From positions 1 through 35,017 of the forward strand of contig CAJAKX010000022.1 in assembly GCA_903940425.1 (NCBI GenBank): a stretch of 35,017 nt of DNA. The letters run 5' to 3'. The notes under the pieces are model-generated. The model was not told the DNA's origin. It worked only from the letters and a program-made list of their open reading frames with translations, and made no database searches. The position numbers and the translations under genes are program-made. Below are positions 24,956-32,609 of this stretch, one piece after another. Origin of the DNA: an uncultured Opitutia bacterium. Its GTDB lineage: Bacteria; Verrucomicrobiota; Verrucomicrobiia; Opitutales; Opitutaceae. How positions within the stretch are numbered: position 1 is the first letter of the stretch; every line of letters starts with the position of its first letter.

Positions 24956-25408
24956 TTACGATTTTCTTTTAGAAACGGGTTTATGGGTTTTCCCCGGGGC
25001 CGGTTGACTTATCCATTCCGAACTACCGGTGGCATAGTGCTCCTTCTTCCAGATGGGCACGCGTTTTTTCGTCTCATCGATAATGTAACTGCAGGCGGCG
25101 AATGCTGCGCCACGATGCTCGGCTGTCACTCCCGCCCATACGGCAATGTCCCCGATCTTCAGCCGGCCGCGGCGGTGCACACACGCGGCTGAAAAAATGG
25201 CGAATTTCCGCCGTGCCTCGGCGATGATGCGCGCCCCTTCTTTTTCGGCGAGTTCGCGGTAGACTTCATATTCGAGCAGGCAAACCTCCCGGCCGGCATT
25301 GCGGTTGCGCACCCGGCCCTCGAATGACACGTAGCCGCCCGTGCGGGAGTCGCGCAGTTCTCGCCGCAGGGCGCCGGGGTTGAGTGATGTGGATGAGATG
25401 CGAAACAT
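24956..25408 (-). CDS. moaE: Molybdopterin synthase catalytic subunit MoaE
   Basis: Large subunit of molybdopterin synthase; inserts two sulfurs into precursor Z using the MoaD thiocarboxylate. The 150-residue protein shows GGYVSFEGRVRNRNAGREV (about 24-42), LEYEVYRELAEKEG, VHRRGRLKIGD (78-87), the VTAEHRGAAF block (94-103) and the catalytic lysine region DETKKRVPIWKKEHY (111-125). A basic tail rich in Lys and Ser follows the usual end and is of no known meaning. It lies 9 bp after moaD in a moeA-moaC-moaD-moaE run, giving a complete synthase pair. Confidence 0.94.
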   Translation of the reverse strand: MFRISSTSLNPGALRRELRDSRTGGYVSFEGRVRNRNAGREVCLLEYEVYRELAEKEGARIIAEARRKFAIFSAACVHRRGRLKIGDIAVWAGVTAEHRGAAFAACSYIIDETKKRVPIWKKEHYATGSSEWISQPAPGKTHKPVSKRKS

Positions 25409-25417
25409 GGGTATGCC

Positions 25418-25660
25418 CTAGCCCCCCGCGAAGGGTGGTATGAAAACCACCCTGCCGCCGTCCTCTAGCGGTGCATCCCAGGCCGCGAAATCATCGTTGA
25501 TCGCCACCTTTAATCCCCCGGCTGGCAGGGTGAAACCGTGCCGCCGGCACAGCTCCTGGTAAAGCGCCGCAGGGGTGTCGGCCGGGGTCTCGATCTTTTC
25601 TTCGCTACACCCCGCCTGTTCGCGGAGCACGGCGAAATACTGCACCTGGATGCGTTTCAT
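25418..25660 (-). CDS. moaD: Molybdopterin synthase sulfur carrier MoaD
   Basis: An 80-residue ubiquitin-like protein (beta-grasp fold) ending in the FAGG motif, whose C-terminal glycine is adenylated and turned into a thiocarboxylate. The N-terminal strand RIQVQYFAVLREQAG and the VVFIPPFAGG end are typical. No MoeB-type activating enzyme is present in the window, so that step must be supplied elsewhere. It lies 76 bp after moaC and 9 bp before moaE on the same strand. Confidence 0.93.
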   Translation of the reverse strand: MKRIQVQYFAVLREQAGCSEEKIETPADTPAALYQELCRRHGFTLPAGGLKVAINDDFAAWDAPLEDGGRVVFIPPFAGG

Positions 25661-25736
25661 TGATTTTGTCCGTTACCAAGGCCACGGGTTTACCCATCCG
25701 GGAAAAGTCTGGTTTTATTTCCTCCTCCCGGAAAAA

Positions 25737-26213
25737 TCATGAGGCGGCCCGGTAGTCTTGCTTGCCACCGGTCTTCGCAAGGAGGCGCACCTCCTTGATG
25801 ACGATGCCGTGCGAAACCGCCTTCGCCATGTCGTAAAGCGTGAGCGCGGCAACGGTCGCTCCGGTGAGCGCCTCCATTTCGACGCCGGTTCTCGCGTGCG
25901 TCTGCACCCGGCAGTGGATGGTCACTTCGCGCCCGTCTTTTGTCGGTTTGATGTCGATCTTGCAGTCCTCGATCGGCAGCGGGTGGCAGAGCGGTATGAT
26001 TTCGCTCGTTTTTTTTGCTCCCATGACGCCGGCGAGCACGGCCGTCTGGAAAATCATTCCCTTCTGGGTGGCGATGTCCCCGTTTTTCAACCGGGTGGCA
26101 AGCTGCGCAGGCAGTGACACGACCGCCATGGCGTGCGCGGTGCGCTTGGTCACCGGCTTGCTGCCGACGTCGACCATCGCCGGGCGGTTCTTCGCGTCGC
26201 GGTGAGATAACAT
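25737..26213 (-). CDS. moaC: Cyclic pyranopterin monophosphate synthase MoaC
   Basis: Works after MoaA to form cyclic pyranopterin monophosphate (precursor Z). The 158-residue protein has AMVDVGSKPVTKRTA at the N-terminus, catalytic Lys51 in TQKGMIF, AKKTSEIIPLCHPLPI (67-82) with the conserved His, TGVEMEALTGATVAALTLYDMAKA with Asp128 and Lys131, and EVRLLAKTGGK at the end. These residue numbers coincide with those of E. coli MoaC. The start is the ATG at 26211-26213. It lies 57 bp after moeA. Confidence 0.95.
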   Translation of the reverse strand: MLSHRDAKNRPAMVDVGSKPVTKRTAHAMAVVSLPAQLATRLKNGDIATQKGMIFQTAVLAGVMGAKKTSEIIPLCHPLPIEDCKIDIKPTKDGREVTIHCRVQTHARTGVEMEALTGATVAALTLYDMAKAVSHGIVIKEVRLLAKTGGKQDYRAAS

Positions 26214-26270
26214 GCGCGTTAATGTTGCGCAAAGCCGCGGGGGCGCAAAGGGATTTTACGCCCGGGGTTA

Positions 26271-27473
26271 TCAAATCCAGGCCCAGAACCGGACTGCCGT
26301 GCCGGCGGCAAGCTCTTCCTGTCCGGCCGGCAGCTCGATGAATCCATCCGTGCCCGTGAGGCCGGTGAAGTCACCCGACGTATTGAGTGGAACGGGCGCC
26401 GCCTGCTGCTCGCCGCGCGGCCCGGGGGTGATTTTGACCGGCAGGAAACCAGTCAGTTCAGGCTTCAACATGACCCGCTCCGCCAGTACCGCGAACCGCG
26501 GCTTCTCCGGGGTAAGGCCGCTCATCCTGGCGAGCGCCGGCAACACGTAACGGTGCAGGCAGATGTAGGAAGAGGCTGGATTGCCCGGCAGGGCGAAGAC
26601 GGGCGTGCGCCGCGGACTGAGTCCGAACCAGAATGGTTTGCCCGGTCGCTGCGCCACCCCTTGAAAGCATTTCTTTACGCCGAGTTCGTCGAGCACCCGC
26701 GGTAGAAAATCAAACTTCCCCTTCGAGACGCCACCCGTGATTAACACCACGTCATATTCGGCCACGAGGTGCCAGAGCAGGTGCTCAATCTCGTGCCGCA
26801 TGTCGCGCAGGTGGTATCGTTCCACGCGCGGATGGCCGCCGGCAATGAGTGCGGCCCGCAGTGCATAATCATTGGAACGGCGGATCTGGTGCGGCGCCAC
26901 GGGGGAACTTACTTCAACCAGTTCGTCGCCGGTCGCCACCACGGCGATCTCCGGCTGCAGGGTCACGGCGAGGTGGGCATAGCCGCAGGCCGCGGCCACG
27001 GCGATTTCCCGGCCGGTAAGCCTTACGCCCGGTTGTACCACCACGGAACCGGTGGCGTGATCCGATCCCCGCCGGTGCACCGCCTGGCCGGCCACAATGT
27101 TCGCGCCGGCCGCGACTATCATACCCCCGTGCCCCCGGGTGGTGTCTTCGTAGGGCACGACCGTATCCGTGCCGCCGGGCAGCACCGCCCCGGTCATCAC
27201 TTCAATGCAGGCGTCGTTGGCCGGGAGCGAGAGTGGAAGGGTGCCGGCCGCCTGTACCCCCGTCACGCGGAAGCACCGCGTTCCCGCCAGCCAGGCGTCA
27301 TGCCGGAGCGCATAGCCGTCCATCGCCACCCGGTCGAACGGCGGCAGCTCGCGATCCGCCACGAGGGTTTGGCGCAGCACGCGGCCATGCGCATGCACCA
27401 GCGGACAATCCTCGGCTGGGAGGGGCGCGACGGCCTCCAGCACCTGTTTTTCGGCTTCGGCGACGGAAAGCAT
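26271..27473 (-). CDS. moeA: Molybdopterin molybdenumtransferase MoeA
   Basis: Inserts molybdate into adenylated molybdopterin to complete the cofactor. The 400-residue protein has the N-terminal LSVAEAEKQVLEAV, RELPPFDRVAMDGYALR, EVMTGAVLPGGTDTVVPYED, RRGSDHATG, the GDEL motif (VATGDELVEV), RSNDYALRAAL and the MoCF-type core ITGGVSKGKFDFLPRVL, followed by PGKPFWFG and ALPGNPASS. An upstream GTG at 27509 would add 12 residues; ATG at 27471-27473 is preferred. It heads the moeA-moaC-moaD-moaE run and is divergent from moaA, so one intergenic region may control the whole cofactor cluster. Confidence 0.95.
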   Translation of the reverse strand: MLSVAEAEKQVLEAVAPLPAEDCPLVHAHGRVLRQTLVADRELPPFDRVAMDGYALRHDAWLAGTRCFRVTGVQAAGTLPLSLPANDACIEVMTGAVLPGGTDTVVPYEDTTRGHGGMIVAAGANIVAGQAVHRRGSDHATGSVVVQPGVRLTGREIAVAAACGYAHLAVTLQPEIAVVATGDELVEVSSPVAPHQIRRSNDYALRAALIAGGHPRVERYHLRDMRHEIEHLLWHLVAEYDVVLITGGVSKGKFDFLPRVLDELGVKKCFQGVAQRPGKPFWFGLSPRRTPVFALPGNPASSYICLHRYVLPALARMSGLTPEKPRFAVLAERVMLKPELTGFLPVKITPGPRGEQQAAPVPLNTSGDFTGLTGTDGFIELPAGQEELAAGTAVRFWAWI

Positions 27474-27600
27474 GGCCGGACACTTTAACCGGGAGTCCGT
27501 GAAGGTCACAGAGGAAATATCATCATCCCGTCTTTTTTACATGCCGCCTGGAACGTCGCCGCCGGTCATCTATCTCGCGGCCACAGGCTGTTTTTTATTC

Positions 27601-27632
27601 GCTTCTTTGCGCTTCCGCGGCTTTGCGTTTAC
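27601..27632 (+). repeat. Degenerate 8-bp-period array in the moaA leader
   Basis: Consecutive octamers begin at 27601, 27609, 27617 and 27625 (approximate consensus GCGYTTYY), with a decayed fifth unit at 27633 running up to the moaA ATG at 27645. GCG falls at exactly the same phase in three successive units. The array occupies the position where a ribosome-binding site would be; none is present. The rest of the 171-bp moeA-moaA gap shows no clear operator or molybdenum-cofactor riboswitch pattern. Confidence 0.5.
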
Positions 27633-27644
27633 GTCTTTCTTCTC

Positions 27645-28667
27645 ATGTCCGCCCTGCGCGACCAGTATGCCCGGCCATTGCGCGATCTGCGCATCTCGGT
27701 GACCGACCGCTGCAACTTTCGCTGTCCCTATTGCATGCCGGCGGAGGTGTTCGGCCCCGACCACGTCTTCCTTCGGCACTCGCAGTTCATGTCGCTTGCC
27801 GAGCTCCGTCGCATCCTGCAGCAGTTCCGGCGGGCGGGCGTGGAAAAGATGCGCATTACCGGAGGCGAGCCGCTTCTGCGCCCCGACGTGCCCGAGCTTG
27901 TCCGCCTGCTCAAGCAGGAGCTGGGGGTGCCCGATGTGGCGCTGACAACCAACGGCTGGCTGCTGGCGCGCGCCGCCCCGGCCCTGCGGGCCGCCGGCCT
28001 TGACCGCCTGAACGTCAGTCTCGACAGTCTTCATCCCGAAACCTTCGCCCGCATGAGCGGTGGCGGTCGGAACCTGAAGGTTGCGCGCGTGCTGCAGGGC
28101 ATCACGGCCGCCGCCACGCTGGGTCTCCCGGTCAAGATCAACATGGTGGTCCAGCGCGGCGTGAACGACGGCGACATTCCCGAGATGGCCGCGTGGGCCC
28201 GCACCCACGGTTTCACGCTGCGCTTCATTGAGTTCATGGACGTGGGTAATTACAATGGCTGGTGCCGTGATCTGGTCGTGCCGGCGCGGGAGATCGTGGC
28301 GCGCCTCGCCGCCCTGTGGCCACTTGAATCCTGCAGCCCCGCCTATCCGGGGGAGGTCGCCGCGCGCTACCGTTATCGGGATGGCCGGGGTGAGATCGGC
28401 CTGATCAGCAGCGTCACCGAGCCTTTCTGCCGCGACTGCCATCGCGCCCGGCTTTCGGCTGACGGAAAACTCTACACATGCCTGTTCGCCTCGACCGGCT
28501 GGGATTTGCTGGGCGCGCTACGCTCCGGCGCAAGCGATGAGGAGCTTTTTTCCTATCTCAACCGCGTCTGGCGCGGCCGGCTTGACCGCTACTCCGACGA
28601 GCGCGCGGAGCGGCTCGCGCGCCATGAGACGCGCCGGAAAATCGAGATGCGTTATATCGGCGGCTGA
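27645..28667 (+). CDS. moaA: GTP 3',8-cyclase MoaA
   Basis: Radical-SAM enzyme for the first step of molybdenum cofactor synthesis, converting GTP to 3',8-cyclo-7,8-dihydro-GTP. The 340-residue protein has the N-terminal cluster CNFRCPYC (Cys23, 27, 30), RITGGEPLLRPD, LTTNG, LNVSLDSL, INMVVQRGVND, LRFIEFMDVG and the second cluster region FCRDCHRARLSADGKLYTC. The C-terminal double glycine (RYIGG) needed for activity is present. The start is the ATG at 27645 after a pyrimidine-rich 8-bp-period leader without a Shine-Dalgarno. It is divergent from moeA and convergent with the next membrane protein gene. Confidence 0.96.
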   Translation: MSALRDQYARPLRDLRISVTDRCNFRCPYCMPAEVFGPDHVFLRHSQFMSLAELRRILQQFRRAGVEKMRITGGEPLLRPDVPELVRLLKQELGVPDVALTTNGWLLARAAPALRAAGLDRLNVSLDSLHPETFARMSGGGRNLKVARVLQGITAAATLGLPVKINMVVQRGVNDGDIPEMAAWARTHGFTLRFIEFMDVGNYNGWCRDLVVPAREIVARLAALWPLESCSPAYPGEVAARYRYRDGRGEIGLISSVTEPFCRDCHRARLSADGKLYTCLFASTGWDLLGALRSGASDEELFSYLNRVWRGRLDRYSDERAERLARHETRRKIEMRYIGG

Positions 28668-28677
28668 AGAACGTTTC

Positions 28678-28694
28678 CCGGGGCGGCGCCCCGG
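28678..28694. terminator. Strong hairpin between convergent moaA and membrane protein gene
   Basis: Perfect 7-bp GC stem CCGGGGC/GCCCCGG around a 3-nt loop, 10 bp after the moaA stop and 9 bp beyond the convergent stop. There is no T tract, so it may stop transcription only weakly or serve to block 3' decay. Confidence 0.4.
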
Positions 28695-28703
28695 CCGCGG
28701 CCT

Positions 28704-29588
28704 TCATTGATACCGCTTCGCCCGCCCGAAGTAGTCGAGCATCCAGACCTCGCGCCAAACGCGGAAACGACCTTCGTAGGTCATCTTGCCGTATTCCTCT
28801 CGCTGGTCGTGCGGCAGGAGAAACCCGAGTTCAATGTTGAGGCGCTCCAGCTCGAACTGCTGCTGGTTAAGGTCCTCCGCCGGATCCTCCGTCCACGGCT
28901 CGGGGGTTTCGCCGGCAGCGGCCAGGCGCCGCTGGTGTCGCGTCAGCAGCCGGGGCAGACTGCGGCTCCATGGGTTTCTTTCCACCAGCCAGTTTTCGGG
29001 ATAGAAACCGCCGAACGGCAGATAGAGGTTGTCGGTGACATAGCGCAGCCCGTCGTTCGTGCGCGAAGTGAGGGTGTAGCACACGGAGATGGCCCCGTTG
29101 GCCTGCGGCACGAAGGTCACCTGGATGCGGGTTCGCGCCTCCTGGTCCTGATAGATGGAAAGCCGGAGGTAGATGCCGCCCCCGATTTCGGCCTTCAGCG
29201 CCTGCACCTGGGTGCATTTGTTGGCCCGCAGCCATTCCCGGACCTTGAGCAACCGGGGGTGAGTGGGCCACTCCTCGCCGCTGGTGTTGATCGCGTAACG
29301 GGGAAAAAGCGGCAGCGGACTCTGGCTGAGCGCGGAAATGGCGATCCAGTTGTAAACCGTCTCCAAAAGAAACCAGAGGAGAAACAGGGCCGCGGTCAGC
29401 ACCCAGAACGGCCGGGTGCTCCAGCCCCATTCGATCGTTAAAAATGCGCCGCCAAAGGCGAACAACAACCAGCGCAGCCAGCGCACGAAGATGGCGATCA
29501 CGGGTGACGCCAGGCGCTGGTTAAGCGAAAAAAGCACCAGCGAGAGGAGGGCGGCCGCCAGCAGCAGATAAACGGGATCGAATTCCAC
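28704..29588 (-). CDS. Membrane-anchored protein of unknown function
   Basis: A 294-residue protein. Three hydrophobic helices occupy the first 90 residues (YLLLAAALLSLVLFSL, LRWLLFAFGGAFLTIEW and FWVLTAALFLLWFLLETVY). A soluble domain of about 200 residues follows, with alternating beta-like strands (IYLRLSIYQDQEARTRIQVTFVP, GAISVCYTLTSR) and a helical C-terminus rich in Arg, Glu and Gln (LNQQQFELERLNIELGFLLPHDQRE). It is not recognised. The start is a GTG at 29588, as no ATG lies nearby. It is 71 bp downstream of dnaN on the same strand and might be read through from it. Confidence 0.7.
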   Translation of the reverse strand: MEFDPVYLLLAAALLSLVLFSLNQRLASPVIAIFVRWLRWLLFAFGGAFLTIEWGWSTRPFWVLTAALFLLWFLLETVYNWIAISALSQSPLPLFPRYAINTSGEEWPTHPRLLKVREWLRANKCTQVQALKAEIGGGIYLRLSIYQDQEARTRIQVTFVPQANGAISVCYTLTSRTNDGLRYVTDNLYLPFGGFYPENWLVERNPWSRSLPRLLTRHQRRLAAAGETPEPWTEDPAEDLNQQQFELERLNIELGFLLPHDQREEYGKMTYEGRFRVWREVWMLDYFGRAKRYQ

Positions 29589-29659
29589 GGTGGGTGAAAA
29601 AAGATAAGACCGCGCGGGGTCGAACTCCCGGCGCCCCGGCTGGTTGCGCCCGCCGGCCG

Positions 29660-30784
29660 TTAACTCAGCCGCACCGGCATGATGACGCAGATGAAGCTTT
29701 CCAGCGTCTTGAAAACGCCCGGGCTGACCTCGTCCTTCAGCTCAAAAAAGACCTCGTCCTTGGTGAGCGCCCGCAACGGATCCAAGACGAACTGCGGGTT
29801 GAACGCCACCTGCAGATCCGGCCCGCTGTAGGAGATGGCCATCGACTCGTGTGATTCACCGAAGTCGGGGCTCGCGGCTGTGATTTCCAGCAGATTGCTC
29901 GTGAGCTTGATCTTGACGGAGTTGGATTTCTCACTGCACACGAGCGCGGCACGATGAACGCATTGCTGGAAGAGTTCTCGCTCCAGCTTGATGCGTTGAT
30001 GGGTTTCCTTGGGGATGACCTGCTGGTAGTTGGGATAGTTGCCCTCCACCACCTTGGAAAAGAGGTAAATGTTCTCGACCAGCCCGCTGGTGTCCTTTTC
30101 CGTGGCGATCTGGAACGACGCGCGGCGTTCGTTGAACGAGATCTTGACCTTGGCACCCTTGTCGAGCAGCCGCAGCAGTTCTCCCACCGTTCGCGCGGGC
30201 AGGATGATGCTGCCGGCGCTGGCCGCGGGAATCTCCAGCTCCTTGCTGATCAATGCGAGACGGCGCCCGTCGGTGGCCACCAGCGAGAGTTTTCCATCGC
30301 GGAAGTTGAAATAAACCCCGTTGAGGATGTAGCGGGTTTCATCAGCGGACTGGGCGTAGGCGACGCACTTGAGCATGTTGACCAGCTCGGCTTGCTCGAG
30401 GGAAAACGACTTGTCGTCGCCGAACTCCGGCAGCGGTGGAAACTCCTCCTTGCCGATGCCCATGATGCGGAACTGTGAACCCCCGGAGGTGAGCTTCACC
30501 TGGTGGTTGGGTGTGGAGTCGAGGGTGACATCGACGTTGGGCAACTCACGGACGATAGTCGCCAGACGTTTGACCGGAAGCGTGACTGAGCCGGTCTCCT
30601 TCACCTCGGCCTTGATTTTACAACGAATGCCGAGATCGAGATTGGTGGTGGTAAGGGAAATATGATCCTTTTCCGCTTCAATCAGGACATTGCTGAGGAT
30701 CGGCATCGTGGCTTTGGAGCCGACTACGTTAAGGACCTGCTGCAAGCCGTTGCTAAAATGGTCGCGGTTGATTTTGAACTTCAT
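29660..30784 (-). CDS. dnaN: DNA polymerase III beta subunit (sliding clamp)
   Basis: Ring-shaped processivity factor for DNA polymerase III. The 374-residue protein begins [21 protein letters not shown] and shows the three-domain clamp pattern: [28 protein letters not shown] (about 28-55), GEEF-like [27 protein letters not shown] (about 158-172), [13 protein letters not shown], and the C-terminal peptide-binding end [11 protein letters not shown]. An in-frame ATG at 30826 would add 14 residues, but ATG at 30782-30784 is the family start. dnaA, recF and gyrB are not next to it in this window, so the usual dnaA-dnaN order is not seen. Confidence 0.96.
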   Translation of the reverse strand: MKFKINRDHFSNGLQQVLNVVGSKATMPILSNVLIEAEKDHISLTTTNLDLGIRCKIKAEVKETGSVTLPVKRLATIVRELPNVDVTLDSTPNHQVKLTSGGSQFRIMGIGKEEFPPLPEFGDDKSFSLEQAELVNMLKCVAYAQSADETRYILNGVYFNFRDGKLSLVATDGRRLALISKELEIPAASAGSIILPARTVGELLRLLDKGAKVKISFNERRASFQIATEKDTSGLVENIYLFSKVVEGNYPNYQQVIPKETHQRIKLERELFQQCVHRAALVCSEKSNSVKIKLTSNLLEITAASPDFGESHESMAISYSGPDLQVAFNPQFVLDPLRALTKDEVFFELKDEVSPGVFKTLESFICVIMPVRLS

Positions 30785-30944
30785 GTGGGGTGGGCCAGTT
30801 GGACCGAAACAGTGAGTCACTAACAAAGGGTAATCAGAGAGGGATTCAATAAGGAATTATTCCATCATATTATGCTCGGTGAATTTGCCCAATAACCGGG
30901 CGTTCAGACGTGTTTTTCACTCGAAGCAGCGGAAGGCGGATGGG

Positions 30945-30992
30945 TGTGGATATGATCGTGACAGGCGTCCAGACAACCCATGGTTATTCACG
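30945..30992. promoter_or_regulatory. Two DnaA-box-like nonamers upstream of dnaN
   Basis: The AT-enriched 228-bp gap between dnaN and pssA has no gene. It holds TGTGGATAT at 30945-30953 (one mismatch to the DnaA box, reverse) and TTATTCACG at 30984-30992 (near-consensus, forward). A perfect short palindrome, GGAATTATTCC, lies at 30853-30863. These could be DnaA-controlled regulation of dnaN or part of an origin. Two imperfect boxes alone are weak evidence. Confidence 0.3.
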
Positions 30993-31012
30993 AGTTGGTC
31001 CAGACAGGGAAG

Positions 31013-31903
31013 TTATTGAACGGATATTGGCGGTTTGTTCACGGCTTGTTTTCGCTGCAGGCGGAGCCGGCTGATCAGTTGGGCGCGGCGGATAAAACGA
31101 AACAGACCGGAAAAAATGTAGACGAAAAAGAGCGTCACCAAGGCGATTTCCTGCAGCCAGAAGATGAAACCCGCCACAATGATGATCAAAACAAACGTCC
31201 GGAACCGGGTCTTGGTCTGCCAATCCACCTGTTTGAAGCTCGGATAGCGAACCGTGCTCACCATGAGCAGGGCGATCAGCAACAGCAGCACCGGCAGGGC
31301 CAGAGACAGTTTATGCATTTCCCGGTTGTCCCCGGAGAGGTGCAGCAGCAGGAGCACCAGAGAGGCCACCGTTCCCGCCGCCGCCGGGACTGGCAGCCCG
31401 ACGAAATCCTTGCTGCTATCCTTGGGCTTATGCAGGAACGGATTGGTGATGACATTGAAGCGCGCCAGCCGGACCGCGGCACAGAGCAGGTAGACAAAGC
31501 CGACAAACCAGCCGATTTGCCGGAACACCGGGTAGCCCTGTGTCGGTGAGAGAATCAAAAAAAACATCATCAAGGCCGGGGCGACGCCGAAGGACACCAC
31601 ATCCGCCAAAGAGTCGAACTCCGCCCCGAAGAGGGACTCGCGGCCACCCAACCGCGCCAGCCGGCCGTCAAGGGAATCGAAGATCACCGCGACCAGAATG
31701 AACCACACCGCTTGGGTATAAAGTTCGGCGGAAGTATGCACATAGGTGCCGGGCGCCATCGTCTCCAGGCGGGCCTGGATGCATTTGATGACGGCGACAA
31801 AGCCGCAAAACAGGTTTCCGGCCGTCATCAGATTCGGCAGGAAGTAAATCCGGCTGGCCTGCGTGACGTTATAGGGATTCTCCCGCGATTCGAGGTCGGG
31901 CAT
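31013..31903 (-). CDS. pssA: CDP-diacylglycerol-serine O-phosphatidyltransferase
   Basis: Integral membrane enzyme making phosphatidylserine, the precursor of phosphatidylethanolamine. The 296-residue protein has the CDP-alcohol phosphotransferase motif DGx2ARx8Gx3Dx3D complete (Asp79, Gly80, Ala83, Arg84, Gly93, Asp97, Asp101), preceded by FLPNLMTAGNLFCGF and followed by about six more helices. It is of the membrane (type II) PssA class. An upstream in-frame ATG at 31954 would add 17 residues and begins 3 bp after the RelE-like stop with AAGAAG before it, so that start is possible. I prefer 31903 because MPDLESRENPYNVT fits the family start. It is probably cotranscribed with the RelE-like gene. 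Confidence 0.93.
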   Translation of the reverse strand: MPDLESRENPYNVTQASRIYFLPNLMTAGNLFCGFVAVIKCIQARLETMAPGTYVHTSAELYTQAVWFILVAVIFDSLDGRLARLGGRESLFGAEFDSLADVVSFGVAPALMMFFLILSPTQGYPVFRQIGWFVGFVYLLCAAVRLARFNVITNPFLHKPKDSSKDFVGLPVPAAAGTVASLVLLLLHLSGDNREMHKLSLALPVLLLLIALLMVSTVRYPSFKQVDWQTKTRFRTFVLIIIVAGFIFWLQEIALVTLFFVYIFSGLFRFIRRAQLISRLRLQRKQAVNKPPISVQ

Positions 31904-31957
31904 GGCGTGAAAAAGCAAGGCGGCGACAGGGCTAAGCGCACGAAGCCGCCCCATACG

Positions 31958-32380
31958 TTACTTCTTGGTCGTGGTCAGACTCTCCAGATACTTCCAAAAT
32001 TTTGAGTGTTGCTCGAACAGCTGCTGCTCCGACACGGGCAGTTTCGTTCGAAAGAGGAAATCTTCCAGGGAGGCCTTGTGCAGGATGTAGTGCGTATGCA
32101 AGGTCTCGCTGCGGGCCGTGAAGTAGAAGCGGAAGTCGCCCGCCCGCAGCCGGTAGAACACCTTTCCGCCGCGGGAAAACCGACCGAGCGGCTCGCGCGG
32201 ATGAGCGAGATCACCCGGGGTCAGCCGGCTGATAGGCTCGATGACGGCAAGCTGCACGAGCTTATCCAGTTTGTTCAGCTCGCGCATGCCCTGCTCGGAA
32301 AAAGTCACTTGATACATGGTTTCAGGCGGCACCCCGTTTGCCGTGGCCAGCCCCGGAAGCGGCGGGTGTTGATCATGCAT
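31958..32380 (-). CDS. RelE/ParE-fold protein, no antitoxin partner seen
   Basis: A 140-residue protein whose core (about 22-115) reads MYQVTFSEQGMRELNKLDKL, then ISRLTPGDLAHPREPLGRF, GKVFYRLRAGDFRFYFT and THYILHKASLEDFLFRTKLP. This is the strand-helix-helix-strand pattern of the RelE/ParE superfamily, with the YRLRAGDxRxYF strand typical of it. A further 25-residue charged helix follows. No small antitoxin gene lies on either side. It directly precedes pssA with at most a few bases between reading frames. The start may be ATG at 32380 (AAAGGGG immediately upstream) or ATG at 32317, where the family core begins. Toxic activity is not implied; it may be a resident housekeeping relative. Confidence 0.65.
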   Translation of the reverse strand: MHDQHPPLPGLATANGVPPETMYQVTFSEQGMRELNKLDKLVQLAVIEPISRLTPGDLAHPREPLGRFSRGGKVFYRLRAGDFRFYFTARSETLHTHYILHKASLEDFLFRTKLPVSEQQLFEQHSKFWKYLESLTTTKK

Positions 32381-32440
32381 ACCCCTTTATCTACCAATTC
32401 AGCAAGATCACAAATGGAGGCGCCGGTGAATCACGCCTAT

Positions 32441-32472
32441 CGTCCAGACAAGCAAGCATCTGCTTTTGGACG
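32441..32472. repeat. Imperfect long hairpin upstream of the RelE-like gene
   Basis: CGTCCA (32441-32446) pairs with TGGACG (32467-32472), and inside them AAGCA (32450-32454) pairs with TGCTT (32461-32465), giving 11 pairs with a small asymmetric internal loop. The surrounding 32381-32609 gap shows no convincing gene. The hairpin lies in the leader of the RelE-like/pssA transcript or downstream of the MFS gene. Confidence 0.35.
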
Positions 32473-32565
32473 GGTGCCGCAGCAGGCCTGGTACGGGGAA
32501 GAAAACGATTCTGCTGTATCCAGCACCACGGAGGGGCTGCTGGCCGCAGCAAGGCAAAGACAGAA

Positions 32566-32589
32566 GGCGCCGGACGAAAACCCGGCGCC
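32566..32589 (-). terminator. Terminator-like hairpin after the MFS gene
   Basis: Perfect 8-bp GC stem GGCGCCGG/CCGGCGCC with an 8-nt loop, beginning 20 bp past the MFS stop on the reverse strand. It is followed on that strand by the moderately T-rich TTCTGTCTTT. It probably ends the MFS transcript before the RelE-like gene. Confidence 0.5.
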
Positions 32590-32609
32590 CTTGTGTCCAA
32601 AGCACTTCC

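Noticed and set aside
24916-24958. CCGGGC/GCCCGG hairpin followed by a T-rich run on the plus strand
   Set aside because: It would terminate plus-strand transcription, but the flanking genes are all on the reverse strand and the loop is 21 nt. It is not called as a terminator.
29616-29630. tRNA T-arm-like sequence (GTTCGAC core on the reverse strand)
   Set aside because: The flanking bases do not form a 5-bp stem, and no acceptor, D or anticodon arms are present nearby.
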